NCBI RefSeq assembly: GCF_021278025.1
Contig: NZ_JAIBHJ010000001.1
Location: forward strand, 155,508-219,507
Reading direction: 5' to 3'
Length of the DNA: 64,000 nucleotides
Origin: Motilimonas sp. E26
Lineage (GTDB): Bacteria; Pseudomonadota; Gammaproteobacteria; Enterobacterales; CBDFNC01
The notes under the pieces were generated by a model, which saw only the letters and a list, made by a program, of their open reading frames with translations, was not told the origin of the DNA and made no database searches. Position numbers and translations under genes: made by a program. Positions 1-9,563 of this stretch are shown piece by piece. Position 1 is the first letter of the stretch. Every line of letters starts with the position of its first letter.

Positions 1-1818
1 CCTGCGTGGCAGTGAACATGAAGAAGTTGGAGAAATGTTTGCTGCAACTTTTCTAAGCTGCCTGCGTGGCAGTGAACATGAAGAAGTTGGAGAAATGTTT
101 GCTGCAACTTTTCTAAGCTGCCTGCGTGGCAGTGAACTTGGCTGTTATACTTCGCCCAAATCCGGAAGCTTTCTAAGCTGCCTGCGTGGCAGTGAACCTT
201 TTACTTCTGATGGAGCTGGTTCCGCCGCTTTTCTAAGCTGCCTGCGTGGCAGTGAACTTGTGAAAATAACTGTCCTGAAAACACACGAGGTTTCTAAGCT
301 GCCTGCGTGGCAGTGAACTGTAAACAAAAATCAAACAAAGGGGCGGTTATTTTCTAAGCTGCCTGCGTGGCAGTGAACTTGAATAGATACGAACTAGCCG
401 AGCGGTATCGTTTCTAAGCTGCCTGCGTGGCAGTGAACGTCATTGAATACCGTATCACTGGCACACTTGATTTCTAAGCTGCCTGCGTGGCAGTGAACTT
501 TTAGCTGGTCGATTAAAACGCCCTCCATTATTTCTAAGCTGCCTGCGTGGCAGTGAACCACGCTTTAATGAAAGAAGGTTCACAGTCAGATTTCTAAGCT
601 GCCTGCGTGGCAGTGAACGCTCTATGTTATCCGATATAACTCCCGTTGCTTTTCTAAGCTGCCTGCGTGGCAGTGAACTTTCGTATGTACGAAAGAATGA
701 GGGGGTTAGGTTTCTAAGCTGCCTGCGTGGCAGTGAACCGGTGCATCGGTGACACGCTACAGCGGTGAAGTTTCTAAGCTGCCTGCGTGGCAGTGAACTT
801 GACGGCTTTATGACTGGGGCTGTTCTCTACTTTCTAAGCTGCCTGCGTGGCAGTGAACTTTTGAATGCGCATGGTTTGAGCGAAACATAGTTTCTAAGCT
901 GCCTGCGTGGCAGTGAACTTCACTCTCTTTGGTCTGTTTCTGAGCGTTTATTTCTAAGCTGCCTGCGTGGCAGTGAACAAGCAGATCCTGCGTGGGTGCC
1001 TGACGAGTACTTTCTAAGCTGCCTGCGTGGCAGTGAACGATAGAGTCTAATTACATGGTTGGCGCACACTTTTCTAAGCTGCCTGCGTGGCAGTGAACGA
1101 AATTATAGATGGAGTTTGTAGCACTCCAGATTTCTAAGCTGCCTGCGTGGCAGTGAACACGCAAGCTCATTCGCTAAAAATAACCCATGGTTTCTAAGCT
1201 GCCTGCGTGGCAGTGAACATCATTGATAAGCCCGTTGATTTGACTTGGCATTTCTAAGCTGCCTGCGTGGCAGTGAACTTTAACGTACTGCTTCATATTT
1301 GAACCTATGCTTTCTAAGCTGCCTGCGTGGCAGTGAACATTGTGTGTCTGCTCGTTTAGAGCTGTCTGTATTTCTAAGCTGCCTGCGTGGCAGTGAACAT
1401 GGGGGCTTTTTTTGACCCATTTGCCCCATGTTTCTAAGCTGCCTGCGTGGCAGTGAACAACCAGAACAAGGAATACCGCCACCCGTTGAATTTCTAAGCT
1501 GCCTGCGTGGCAGTGAACTTTGAAATGTTCTCTGATTTTCTCGATTGTATTTTCTAAGCTGCCTGCGTGGCAGTGAACTACACCGATACGTTAATGATTT
1601 GATGGATAGTTTTCTAAGCTGCCTGCGTGGCAGTGAACCAGTAAGTAGATAAATCATGATTTGTCCTTTGTTTCTAAGCTGCCTGCGTGGCAGTGAACTA
1701 TGAGTGGTTCAACTACTTTACTTCCCAACATTTCTAAGCTGCCTGCGTGGCAGTGAACAGCACTGTTTCAATCGCTTCATAGCGCTGGTATTTCTAAGCT
1801 GCCTGCGTGGCAGTGAAC
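1..1818 (-). CRISPR. Type I-F CRISPR array, truncated by the left window edge
   Basis: Thirty complete 28-nt repeats plus the last 17 nt of one more (1-17) alternate with 30 spacers. All spacers are 32 nt except one of 33 nt (258-290). Full repeats start at 50, 110, 170 and 230, then every 60 nt from 291 to 1791. Read on the minus strand the repeat begins GTTCACTGCC and ends CTTAGAAA, with a CTGCC/GGCAG stem around a 5-nt loop, which is the type I-F pattern. Csy4 cleavage after that stem would leave the 8-nt 5' tag CTTAGAAA. I saw no degenerate repeat. The end next to csy4 (repeat 1791-1818) is therefore leader-proximal and holds the newest spacers. The two spacers nearest the left edge (18-49 and 78-109) are identical. 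Translations across the array on either strand are repeat artefacts. Confidence 0.98.
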
Positions 1819-1947
1819 ACATAGAATATCAGGCAAAAAATAAGTTACAACAGGCAATTAGGTAAGAATATCTATTTTTACCTAATTTTTTAGTACTGTT
1901 GTAACTTATTGTTTTAATTTCTAATTTTTAAAGAGCAAAAATAAAGG
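1819..1947 (-). promoter_or_regulatory. CRISPR leader with nested inverted repeats
   Basis: This AT-rich stretch separates the csy4 stop from the first repeat and is where a type I-F leader should lie. It contains a perfect 15-bp inverted repeat (1839-1853 with 1896-1910) enclosing a perfect 10-bp inverted repeat (1856-1865 with 1878-1887). On the minus strand the outer stem is followed by a run of T residues, so it resembles an intrinsic terminator for the cas operon. It could also be a protein-binding or cruciform site used in leader recognition. Only about 20 nt remain between the hairpin and the first repeat, so the array promoter may lie inside or upstream of the hairpin. Confidence 0.6.
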
Positions 1948-2601
1948 TTAAAACTGGGGTATACTTGCCAGCTTTTCTTTATTGCAGTGATTTACACTTA
2001 AACCATAACAATTAAACGTACCAAGTTGCTGCTCAGTAATTTCTACCTTTTTGATAAACAGTGGAAACTTTCTACTATTAGCTGCATCACGTAGTTTTGT
2101 TTCTTGGCTTTCTAACCAAATAAAAGGTAATGAGTTATCTGCTTTAGGTCTGGTTTTTTCAAGTTCAGCTAAGCAGGCATCAAGCGGTTGCCCTGATTTT
2201 TCAGCCCAACGTTGTGCTTTACTTAACATATCTTTTTCTATCCGCGCTTCACCTTTAACTTGTTGGCGAACAAATGCAACGTGAGTGGCATTGTCGGGCA
2301 CTGCTTTAACTGACTTAATATGCACGTAGTCTTCTAAACGATTTAACCATTTTGAAATGTTGAGTTGAGTGAACTGCGATTCCTCATTTGCCAGTAACCT
2401 TAATTGATTACCGAGTGGAAATGCATGCTCACTACTTTTTTCAGTACTATAACGTGGAAAACTCACCGCAATTGCCGATTCGTTTTCGGCTACTTTATTA
2501 TCAACAAGTGCAATATGCACTTGTTGGTAAACCTTTTGCCAGAGAAAGCCGAGAGTAATGTCCGCTTCTGGTAGTAAAGTTATGTCGAGATAATATTTCA
2601 T
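1948..2601 (-). CDS. csy4: Type I-F CRISPR pre-crRNA endonuclease Cas6f/Csy4 (217 aa)
   Basis: Csy4 cuts each repeat of the pre-crRNA at the base of the hairpin, stays bound to the 3' stem, and caps the Csy surveillance complex. The start is the methionine of MKYYLDITLLPE, matching the N-terminus of known Csy4; the longer upstream frame runs into csy3 and is unlikely. Counting from this start, histidine falls at residue 29 (VYQQVHIAL), the position of the catalytic His in Pseudomonas Csy4. The C-terminal FNCYGLS motif matches the family's FTCYGLS. It is last in the cas operon, 28 nt after csy3 and next to the array. Confidence 0.95.
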   Translation of the reverse strand: MKYYLDITLLPEADITLGFLWQKVYQQVHIALVDNKVAENESAIAVSFPRYSTEKSSEHAFPLGNQLRLLANEESQFTQLNISKWLNRLEDYVHIKSVKAVPDNATHVAFVRQQVKGEARIEKDMLSKAQRWAEKSGQPLDACLAELEKTRPKADNSLPFIWLESQETKLRDAANSRKFPLFIKKVEITEQQLGTFNCYGLSVNHCNKEKLASIPQF

Positions 2602-2629
2602 TTTCTTTTTACCTATATGAAGTAAAAGA

Positions 2630-3664
2630 CTATTTATCGCTTTCGCCAAAAACACCACCACGCACCAAAATTGCCATAACATAATGCTCGTCTTCTATAC
2701 GATCTAATTTTGTACCACGTGCCCATTGGTCAAAGAAGGTGTAAAAATCTTGTTTGTCTTTTGGGGTTCTATACGCTTTGCCTAAATTAGTTACTGCTCC
2801 ATAAGGTTCTATTGCAATTGGACCAGCGGTTTTCTCACTATCGTCAAATTCTGGATACCAAGTATCGATACTGCGTAGTGCATTCCCTACTTTTTGCGAA
2901 TGCATAGCGGCAATTCCTTGGTTATCGTATAAAATCTTACTTTTTTTACCCTTGCCTTTATCTAGCACTAATTCTTCACTTGGGTAAACTTCTTGCGCCT
3001 TGCCAATTTGTACAAAACAATTAACTTCTAACATTAAAAAATCATCATCGCTTGATAATGCCGCAGCAATACGCTCGCCTAACTCGATAACTTGCTTATC
3101 TTCATTATCAAAATGGCGCGTACTAAATTGTGTTGCATCAAACACCCAAGACTGTTTGTTGTCTTTATTAAGCGCATTCACTTGTACTTCTATGTTTTCA
3201 GCGCCAACACGGTTGCGCCATAAAAAACGAGCATTAGCCAAATTCAATGCATAGCGTTTACCTAACTCTTTAAAACCCTCTCTACCGATGTAATCATGCA
3301 CTGCGTTACTGTAACTTTGTTTAAATAGTGCATTGTTACACGCGGAAGGTTGATGAACACCACCAAGTACTTTTAATGTAAAATGTAGCTTTAAAGTATC
3401 TTGCTCAGGCGCAAGTGCGCAGCTATCGACCGTTTGTAAGTTGGCTTTTTCGACCTCCGCATTTAACTTTACTGGATCACTTTTAATCGCCGCTTTTAAG
3501 CGATTTGAAATAGTACCGCGCACCGACTTTTCAATGAGTTTTAGCGCTATTTGGCTAGCGCCATTATTTCGTTCTTCCCATTGGGTGCCATACATATAGC
3601 CGTCTGACGGTACTAATTTCTTTTCAAATGCCAATACTGATGCGGTGTCTTGATTTTTAGCCAT
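2630..3664 (-). CDS. csy3: Type I-F Csy complex backbone protein Csy3/Cas7f (344 aa)
   Basis: Csy3 forms the six-subunit backbone that coats the crRNA spacer in the type I-F surveillance complex. The protein starts MAKNQDTASVLAFEKKLVPS and has the usual family length of about 340 residues. Family-like segments include SDGYMYGTQWEER near the N-terminus and the HFTLKVLGGVHQPSACN region in the first third. It lies 25 nt downstream of csy2 and 28 nt upstream of csy4, so the Csy subunits are probably made from one message. The identification rests on sequence resemblance and on operon position. Confidence 0.95.
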   Translation of the reverse strand: MAKNQDTASVLAFEKKLVPSDGYMYGTQWEERNNGASQIALKLIEKSVRGTISNRLKAAIKSDPVKLNAEVEKANLQTVDSCALAPEQDTLKLHFTLKVLGGVHQPSACNNALFKQSYSNAVHDYIGREGFKELGKRYALNLANARFLWRNRVGAENIEVQVNALNKDNKQSWVFDATQFSTRHFDNEDKQVIELGERIAAALSSDDDFLMLEVNCFVQIGKAQEVYPSEELVLDKGKGKKSKILYDNQGIAAMHSQKVGNALRSIDTWYPEFDDSEKTAGPIAIEPYGAVTNLGKAYRTPKDKQDFYTFFDQWARGTKLDRIEDEHYVMAILVRGGVFGESDK

Positions 3665-3689
3665 GATAATTTTCCTTTAATAAATTAAG

Positions 3690-4634
3690 TTATGCGTAAT
3701 AAGCGTCTTCAATTTCTTGTTCGGTTTGAATAATTTTTTGAGTTTGAGCACAAAAATATAAGTTATTGGTTTGATCTGTTTGATAACGCCAGAATATTTC
3801 ATCAATTGATTTAATACTGTGTGGCATTTTAAATTCCCCAAGCGTTACTACACTTTCAGCAAAGCGGTGCGGGGTGTTTGGATCACGTTGGTTTTTAGCT
3901 TCACCTAGCTCTGTTAAACCATGAAACCCTGTCGCAATAGGCACAAGCCAACCTTTATTTTTCCGTTTACTTGTCCATATCACTTTTTCTTCATTCATTT
4001 CATCTGCTACTTTTTCACAGTGATGATGAATAACGAGATTATCTAATAAAGCATCCATTGCATCTTGCCCCGCTGCCATTGCCTCAACCATTAAGTCTCG
4101 GCGTTCAATAATGGCGTAACCGGGCATAAGCTTTCGTGTTAATGCACTAAGATCGGCTGTATTTCCATTTTCAACTTTGAAAAATTGTGGTGCTTTAAAG
4201 CTTAAAATATCGCCCCCCGCCATTTTCATCTTACTGTTAAGTAAATGGGTTATTTTTCCTTGTAAAACTTGTTCCTCATCTTTTTCTACTCCGGAGCATT
4301 CAAGCACTAATGACACATCTAAATGACAGCGTGCTTCTTCGATAAAAGCACTTCTCGCCCCAGTTTTATCTAATGGATTACCAGTGCCGATAATTGAGTG
4401 AACAAAATCATCTGCACCTTTATGGGTTTGTAAATCACATTGGTGACTAATTACGGCAGTACTATTAAATTGAATATCGATATAGCCTTGCGCATTTAAC
4501 TTACGCTGTAACGCATGCACCGCACCAAGCCATGCTGTCATAGCAGGAAAACCAATTGTAAACGGGCTAGAAAGTGCATTTGCGTTATGTACTTTTATAT
4601 GGGGTAATAATAACAATCGCTTTATGTTGTTCAT
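3690..4634 (-). CDS. csy2: Type I-F Csy complex protein Csy2/Cas5f (314 aa)
   Basis: Csy2 pairs with Csy1 at the 5' handle of the crRNA and helps form the tail of the Csy complex. The N-terminal LLLLPHIKVHNANALSSPF followed by TIGFPAMTAWLGAVHALQRK is the typical start of this family, with the conserved glycine-proline turn. The length is normal. Its start codon overlaps the csy1 stop by four bases (ATGA), indicating translational coupling. Confidence 0.95.
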   Translation of the reverse strand: MNNIKRLLLLPHIKVHNANALSSPFTIGFPAMTAWLGAVHALQRKLNAQGYIDIQFNSTAVISHQCDLQTHKGADDFVHSIIGTGNPLDKTGARSAFIEEARCHLDVSLVLECSGVEKDEEQVLQGKITHLLNSKMKMAGGDILSFKAPQFFKVENGNTADLSALTRKLMPGYAIIERRDLMVEAMAAGQDAMDALLDNLVIHHHCEKVADEMNEEKVIWTSKRKNKGWLVPIATGFHGLTELGEAKNQRDPNTPHRFAESVVTLGEFKMPHSIKSIDEIFWRYQTDQTNNLYFCAQTQKIIQTEQEIEDAYYA

Positions 4635-5887
4635 TTCAAAAACTCCCTGTTACGTTCAATCACTTCTGCAAAGTGCAAACGCTCAGCATCACCTAATTTG
4701 ATGGCTTTTTTATCTAGCACCTTTTCATAACTACGTGTTAACCATGCGGATATTTCTGTGATGAGTGAATTTAACCATTGTTCTGACTTTTCTCTTTCAC
4801 CAGCGTAATCATTATGTAGCCAAGTCAGTTGCACGCTTGACAGTGAAGACGTATCAGCATGGAATTGTGCTTGTGAAACAGCACGCACAGACCACATTTT
4901 TTCAATGAGTAAATCGATTATTTGCTGAAGGTTACGGTCTCTCGCATTACGAAGTTTGATATTGTTATAGTCAGTCTGAAATAGTTTATGCAATGCTTTG
5001 AAATTATCGGCGTATTCATATTTTTTAAATGACTCGGTAAAAAAATCACTTTTCGGAAAATGTATACTGCGTTTTTCAATACTCGGTGGTAACGATGATA
5101 AAAGGTGTGCTTTACCGCCATTTTGATTATTCAAAACACTAATATTTTGCGGTTTAGTTCCACCGTACCCTATTGTGGTTAAGCCATAGATCTCACTGAA
5201 ATCCTGCTCACTAAATTCATTTTTACGCTTTTTATCACGACGTTCTTTTACTTCGTCTGAAAAACGTAATTTATCTAAACGAGAACGCAATTGATAAACC
5301 ATGCCTGAATTCGTCAATAGTGATAATTGGTGGTAGCCACCATCAACGGGAAAGTAAACCTGTTTGATTTTAGAGCTGGTTATGCTTTCTGATGCACTTT
5401 CAATCATAGCTAAAAAGCCATTTCTCAGCTCTTGATAATTAGTCGACCGAATAGTTAATAATGTTTGAGCTAATTCTGTTTCTTGCTGAATGTGAGTCAG
5501 TAAATCCACACCATCTTGCATAGACAAGCTTAAAAATTTATAGACATCTAATGCAGCAGCATTACCTAACGCATCTATCGTTACAACCACATTACCCGTT
5601 TTTAAAAAGCCATCTTCCGCTCTGTCTATATCAGCTAAAACAGACGACACATAACCGTTTTTATTTTTTCGGGCACTTGGGTGACTAAAAGTACATGGGT
5701 GAGTAGATATAGATATTTGGCCCGCTCTTTTTGCAGCATTAGGTAGCCACTCATCTGATGAAAATAACTTTTCACACGACAATTCCAATTCTTTTATTTC
5801 ATGCAGTTGCATTCCTGCTTTTACATTCTTTTTTAACCATGCTTCTTTTCGCTCAGAAAAGTAATTTTCTATTGCGGGATCTAGCAT
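4631..5887 (-). CDS. csy1: Type I-F Csy complex large subunit Csy1/Cas8f (418 aa)
   Basis: Csy1 is the type I-F large subunit. With Csy2 it binds the crRNA 5' handle and contributes to PAM recognition on target DNA. The length is close to Pseudomonas Csy1. The segment AKRAGQISISTHPCTFSHPS (about residues 53-72) and the later GGTKPQNISVLNNQNGGKAH stretch are characteristic of the family. A strong ribosome-binding site (AAGGAGG) lies just before the start, inside the end of cas2-3, and the cas2-3 stop overlaps the start by one base. Confidence 0.95.
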   Translation of the reverse strand: MLDPAIENYFSERKEAWLKKNVKAGMQLHEIKELELSCEKLFSSDEWLPNAAKRAGQISISTHPCTFSHPSARKNKNGYVSSVLADIDRAEDGFLKTGNVVVTIDALGNAAALDVYKFLSLSMQDGVDLLTHIQQETELAQTLLTIRSTNYQELRNGFLAMIESASESITSSKIKQVYFPVDGGYHQLSLLTNSGMVYQLRSRLDKLRFSDEVKERRDKKRKNEFSEQDFSEIYGLTTIGYGGTKPQNISVLNNQNGGKAHLLSSLPPSIEKRSIHFPKSDFFTESFKKYEYADNFKALHKLFQTDYNNIKLRNARDRNLQQIIDLLIEKMWSVRAVSQAQFHADTSSLSSVQLTWLHNDYAGEREKSEQWLNSLITEISAWLTRSYEKVLDKKAIKLGDAERLHFAEVIERNREFLK

Positions 5888-8800
5888 TACTGACCTCCTT
5901 TGCTATTTACTTTAACCAGACCAAACTGGTCGTTATATTCGTATTGAGCATTTTCACGTTCTACCATATTTATTTCTCCGTAACGTAATGACACCCGCTT
6001 AGGTGTAACCAACCACGGCTCACTGAGGTACTTGGTTAACAAGTTTTTATAATTACGTTCAAACCATAAATTTTGTCGTTGTTGTTCTGTTAATTCTATT
6101 TTCTTGATGTTTAGCATCGTTTCTCGATTAATCACTTGATCATTAATATCTAGCAAAGCCTTACCCTTTTCGTCTTTTTCAGTGAAGTAGCATTGGTCTG
6201 TATTTTCGTTATAAAACAAAAATAAGTTAATACTCGGCTCACTGTTTCTAAACGGTGCTAATACTTGTGGTAATGCCGTTAAATACCATGTTTCATTTAA
6301 ATAACCCTGCATGGTATTTGCGCCAAAAGCTGAAAAATTTGTCAGTTGCGTTGCAGTAACTTGATGCTCAATAAACGCTAATAATTGCTTATCTTCTTGG
6401 GTTGGTATTTTTATACGTGGAATGGCATTTAATCTTTCGCTAATGGACTGTTCGTTTACTAATTTAGTAAGATCATGATGATGTAACTTCTTATCCCAAC
6501 CATCTTCATAGCCAGGTCTAATAAAATACTTTTCATCTGGTTTATCATTTGCTTGAAAAGCTTTGAAGTTATATTGCATTAATCCAATATTTGGGAGTTG
6601 TGTTTCCTCTGTCCTATGGCGACGCACACGCCCAGCTAATTGCACAATTGAGCGATAAGATGAGGGTTCTATAATTGCCCAATCAAAATCATGGTCACGC
6701 CCTACTTCTTCTACAGGCGTTGCGACTAAAATAAAAATAATGTTTTTTATTTTAGTCGCCTTTTGGCTAGCAAAATCTAAATGTTGACGAATAACAGAGT
6801 CTGAAAATGCTTGCTGTGGTTCGCCAGCTTGCTCTTTACGTTTTAACACTGCATCTAAGTGTTTTTCTTGTTCATGTCGAAGTAATAATACTTGCTGACT
6901 ATGGTAAGCCATGACTTTTACTTGAATATCTTCAGGGTAATCAGTTTGTAAAAGATGTTTAGTGAGCTCAATACAGGGCGTAATGTTAGCAACACGTACC
7001 ACCCCAAAAGACACATTTATTTGTGTTTTTGGATCAACACTATGATGTTGTTCATGTTTTGTTAAAATGGCTCGTTTAATGGTTGAAAAATAAGTCGTTT
7101 GCTTTGTTTCTGTCGTTAATTGGCTGTTCAAATCTAAATGACAAGTCACTATTTCAGCCTTATGCTTTACAAGCTGTTTAATTAAATTACCACCTCGCTT
7201 ATTAATAAATTGATTATGACTTTCTTGATATTGCTCGCGTGCAATTTCACTTTTTTGTGTGTTTACACTGCACACTTGCGTTATGAATTCATCTATCCAA
7301 GCACAGCCAATTTCAGCTTTTGCATCATCGCGGCTTTTAGCAAAAATTTGCCAACCCTTTTTGTAAGCATTGAAATAACCAAGCGCTAGAGCAGGGGGAA
7401 TTGTTGCCGATGAGATCATAACTTTTCTACCTAGCATGCCCGCTAAATGAATCAGCCGCCCGATAGCGATTAAATCACTCCCAGTAAAATCGTCTATTTC
7501 ATCAATTACCAAGTCTGACGACATTAACCGTAAACTAGGTAAAATATAGCGCCCTCCTCGTTTGGTTTCTGTTGCCGCCATTAAATGATCAATGGTGCAT
7601 GCCAGTACTGGCGCATATAAAAACTGTTTATCTTTAGTGTTTGTTAATACCGTACTTAGCCCTTCTTCTGGTATTTCACAGTCATAATCAATGAATTCCT
7701 CTAGTAAGCGTTCTTTAGATTCGGAACCAAATATTTCTTCGCTTATTTCATCTTGTTTAAGCTCACGTTGATTATGCAGCTCAGCGACAGCTCTTGAACC
7801 AATTAATACAGCTAAGTCCGCTTTTGTTAAACCAATTCTATCGCGATATTCATCACCTGTTTGCAACGTTAATGTTCTTAAACCGAGAGCAAGAATATAA
7901 CGTAAACTTTTACCGTCAGCCGATAACGCACGCATTACTTTTGCGTTGGCAAATGTTTTTCCGCAGCCAGTACTTGCCATGTTCACCGCAAAAAAACCTG
8001 TAATTCTTTTATCTTGCTGTGTTTTCCATTCATTAATTTTGGCTACGGCTTTGTCTTGCCATTTGAATGCTGTGGGACTTGCTTTTCTTAGTACTTGAAT
8101 GTCAGTTGAAACTGGAGGCTCTTTTTCAAATGCAGGTAATAAATGCGCGGTATTAAGCGCATTTTTTGCGACACCAACTAAGTGTTCATCAAGTTTTTGC
8201 TTTAACTCATTGGTATCCCGATCCGTATTAGCGAATAACCCTGTGTTATCTTGCCAGTTTTTGGCGGCATCTTGTGATGAATAATAGTGATCACCTAACA
8301 TTAAACATAAACGCGCATGGTGTAACACTAAACGATAACTACCGTCTTTCATCGCAGCTTCAAGTAAAGGTAAGTTGTTTATTAGGCTAGTTGCCCAACG
8401 TTTTACTTGTTTGCACCATTCTTTCGATTCAGATAACAAGCCATTAGGGAACTCAAAACAATGTTTAACACGTTTATTGTATTCTCTAGGATCAATTTTG
8501 TTTTCATAGCCCCATTCTTGAGTTATGCGCTTCAGCATTGAAGATAAATCAGGTGATTTTTCATCACGCCAGTCACTTTTTATATAGGGCAAGCGGTGAT
8601 GCGAGACTATTAACCAAGCCAATAGTTTAGCTGCATTGGGCAACATATCTAATGGTGTTAAATTTTGTACTTTAACACTTTGTTTTAATTCGCCTTCACT
8701 TAAGCCATTGTCTATCAAATCATTTAACCACATCACATCCATTTTATTGTTTACCAATGAACTCAGTAATAGAACGGAGATCCATTCGTGCCTTAACGGA

Positions 8801-9240
8801 TCACCTTTAAATTTATTTTTACTATTAGGGTTTAACTTCTCTTGAAATAAGCAAGACGCTTTTCCCCAGTCATGAAACAACGCTGAAAGTGCAGTAAGTG
8901 ACTTAATTAAGGGTAGGTATTTCCAATCATTTTCTATTTCACTGTTTAACAAGTTTCTTCTTGTACTATTAACCGGCACTAGGCCCTCACAATTAAATTT
9001 ACTTTTATTACCAACCACCCACAAAAACTGGCTTCTTGAACGACTTCTGATCCAGTGGCAACTGACGGCACTGCTTTTGCTGGCTGTTTGACGGAGCATT
9101 TTTTTAACGGTCAGTAGGCCGTCTTCAGTGATTAATGTTTGCCATGTGTTATCACCTATACGATTGGCGAAGGCGTCGAGTACACGGCGGGTTTTCTTTA
9201 AGGCTTTTTTTTCGCATTGTGAAACGAACGTAACCATCAT
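5887..9240 (-). CDS. cas3: Type I-F Cas2-Cas3 fusion nuclease-helicase (1117 aa)
   Basis: In type I-F systems Cas2 is fused to the N-terminus of Cas3, so one protein serves both spacer acquisition (with Cas1) and target degradation. The first 90 or so residues (MMVTFVSQCEKKALKKTRRV onward) are the Cas2-like part. The HD nuclease motif LFHDWGK is near residue 120. The SF2 helicase has Walker A STGCGKT near 427, a DEID box near 580, SATIPP near 612 and the QLAGRVRRHR motif VI near 870. The length resembles the roughly 1080-residue Pseudomonas enzyme. The start codon overlaps the stop of the 108-codon gene by four bases. All catalytic motifs appear intact, so interference should be functional. 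Confidence 0.96.
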   Translation of the reverse strand: MMVTFVSQCEKKALKKTRRVLDAFANRIGDNTWQTLITEDGLLTVKKMLRQTASKSSAVSCHWIRSRSRSQFLWVVGNKSKFNCEGLVPVNSTRRNLLNSEIENDWKYLPLIKSLTALSALFHDWGKASCLFQEKLNPNSKNKFKGDPLRHEWISVLLLSSLVNNKMDVMWLNDLIDNGLSEGELKQSVKVQNLTPLDMLPNAAKLLAWLIVSHHRLPYIKSDWRDEKSPDLSSMLKRITQEWGYENKIDPREYNKRVKHCFEFPNGLLSESKEWCKQVKRWATSLINNLPLLEAAMKDGSYRLVLHHARLCLMLGDHYYSSQDAAKNWQDNTGLFANTDRDTNELKQKLDEHLVGVAKNALNTAHLLPAFEKEPPVSTDIQVLRKASPTAFKWQDKAVAKINEWKTQQDKRITGFFAVNMASTGCGKTFANAKVMRALSADGKSLRYILALGLRTLTLQTGDEYRDRIGLTKADLAVLIGSRAVAELHNQRELKQDEISEEIFGSESKERLLEEFIDYDCEIPEEGLSTVLTNTKDKQFLYAPVLACTIDHLMAATETKRGGRYILPSLRLMSSDLVIDEIDDFTGSDLIAIGRLIHLAGMLGRKVMISSATIPPALALGYFNAYKKGWQIFAKSRDDAKAEIGCAWIDEFITQVCSVNTQKSEIAREQYQESHNQFINKRGGNLIKQLVKHKAEIVTCHLDLNSQLTTETKQTTYFSTIKRAILTKHEQHHSVDPKTQINVSFGVVRVANITPCIELTKHLLQTDYPEDIQVKVMAYHSQQVLLLRHEQEKHLDAVLKRKEQAGEPQQAFSDSVIRQHLDFASQKATKIKNIIFILVATPVEEVGRDHDFDWAIIEPSSYRSIVQLAGRVRRHRTEETQLPNIGLMQYNFKAFQANDKPDEKYFIRPGYEDGWDKKLHHHDLTKLVNEQSISERLNAIPRIKIPTQEDKQLLAFIEHQVTATQLTNFSAFGANTMQGYLNETWYLTALPQVLAPFRNSEPSINLFLFYNENTDQCYFTEKDEKGKALLDINDQVINRETMLNIKKIELTEQQRQNLWFERNYKNLLTKYLSEPWLVTPKRVSLRYGEINMVERENAQYEYNDQFGLVKVNSKGGQ

Positions 9241-9563
9241 AGAGGCATTGCTCCTATTGCATAAATCTCGCCACGTACTTCTACACCTATAAAAGGTTTC
9301 AATAACGGAAAATAATGTGATTCAATTTGCCAGTAAGGATCCATTTCTTTCAGGGTGAAAATAGCCATGCTGCCTTGCTCGACTTTTGCATGCTTACTAC
9401 AAAGCCAGAGGTCTGCTGATGGGTCATTGCTTAGCAGTAACATTGCATCTAATAGATATTGCTTACCTTCGAGCTTTAACTTACCCGCCCACATACAAGA
9501 CGAAGGCAGTTGATAGATTTCTGCAAGCTTAATTGAGTGGCTAGGCATGCAATAACTGGTCAT
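9237..9563 (-). CDS. Unrecognised 108-aa protein encoded between cas1 and cas2-3
   Basis: I do not recognise this protein. It is not a stand-alone Cas2, because the Cas2 domain is at the N-terminus of the next gene. The sequence is short, without a signal peptide or transmembrane helix, rich in predicted beta-type residues, and has two cysteines near the N-terminus (MTSYCMPSH, SSCMWAGKLKLEGKQYLL). Its start overlaps the cas1 stop and its stop overlaps the cas2-3 start, each as ATGA. That double coupling makes it very probably a real, co-translated operon member. Position between the two adaptation genes suggests a role in spacer acquisition or in regulating Cas1-Cas2-3, but this is inference. 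Confidence 0.85.
   Translation of the reverse strand: MTSYCMPSHSIKLAEIYQLPSSCMWAGKLKLEGKQYLLDAMLLLSNDPSADLWLCSKHAKVEQGSMAIFTLKEMDPYWQIESHYFPLLKPFIGVEVRGEIYAIGAMPL

Noticed and set aside
35-1657. Several open frames of 60-125 codons with repeated motifs on both strands
   Set aside because: They are translations across the CRISPR repeats; the repeated peptides simply reflect the 28-nt repeat.
2602-2682. An N-terminal extension of csy4
   Set aside because: It overlaps the end of csy3 and is absent from the family; starting at MKYYLDI places the catalytic histidine at position 29 as expected.
9237-9563. A stand-alone cas2 gene
   Set aside because: The Cas2 domain is visible at the N-terminus of the following Cas2-3 protein, and the 108-residue protein does not resemble Cas2.
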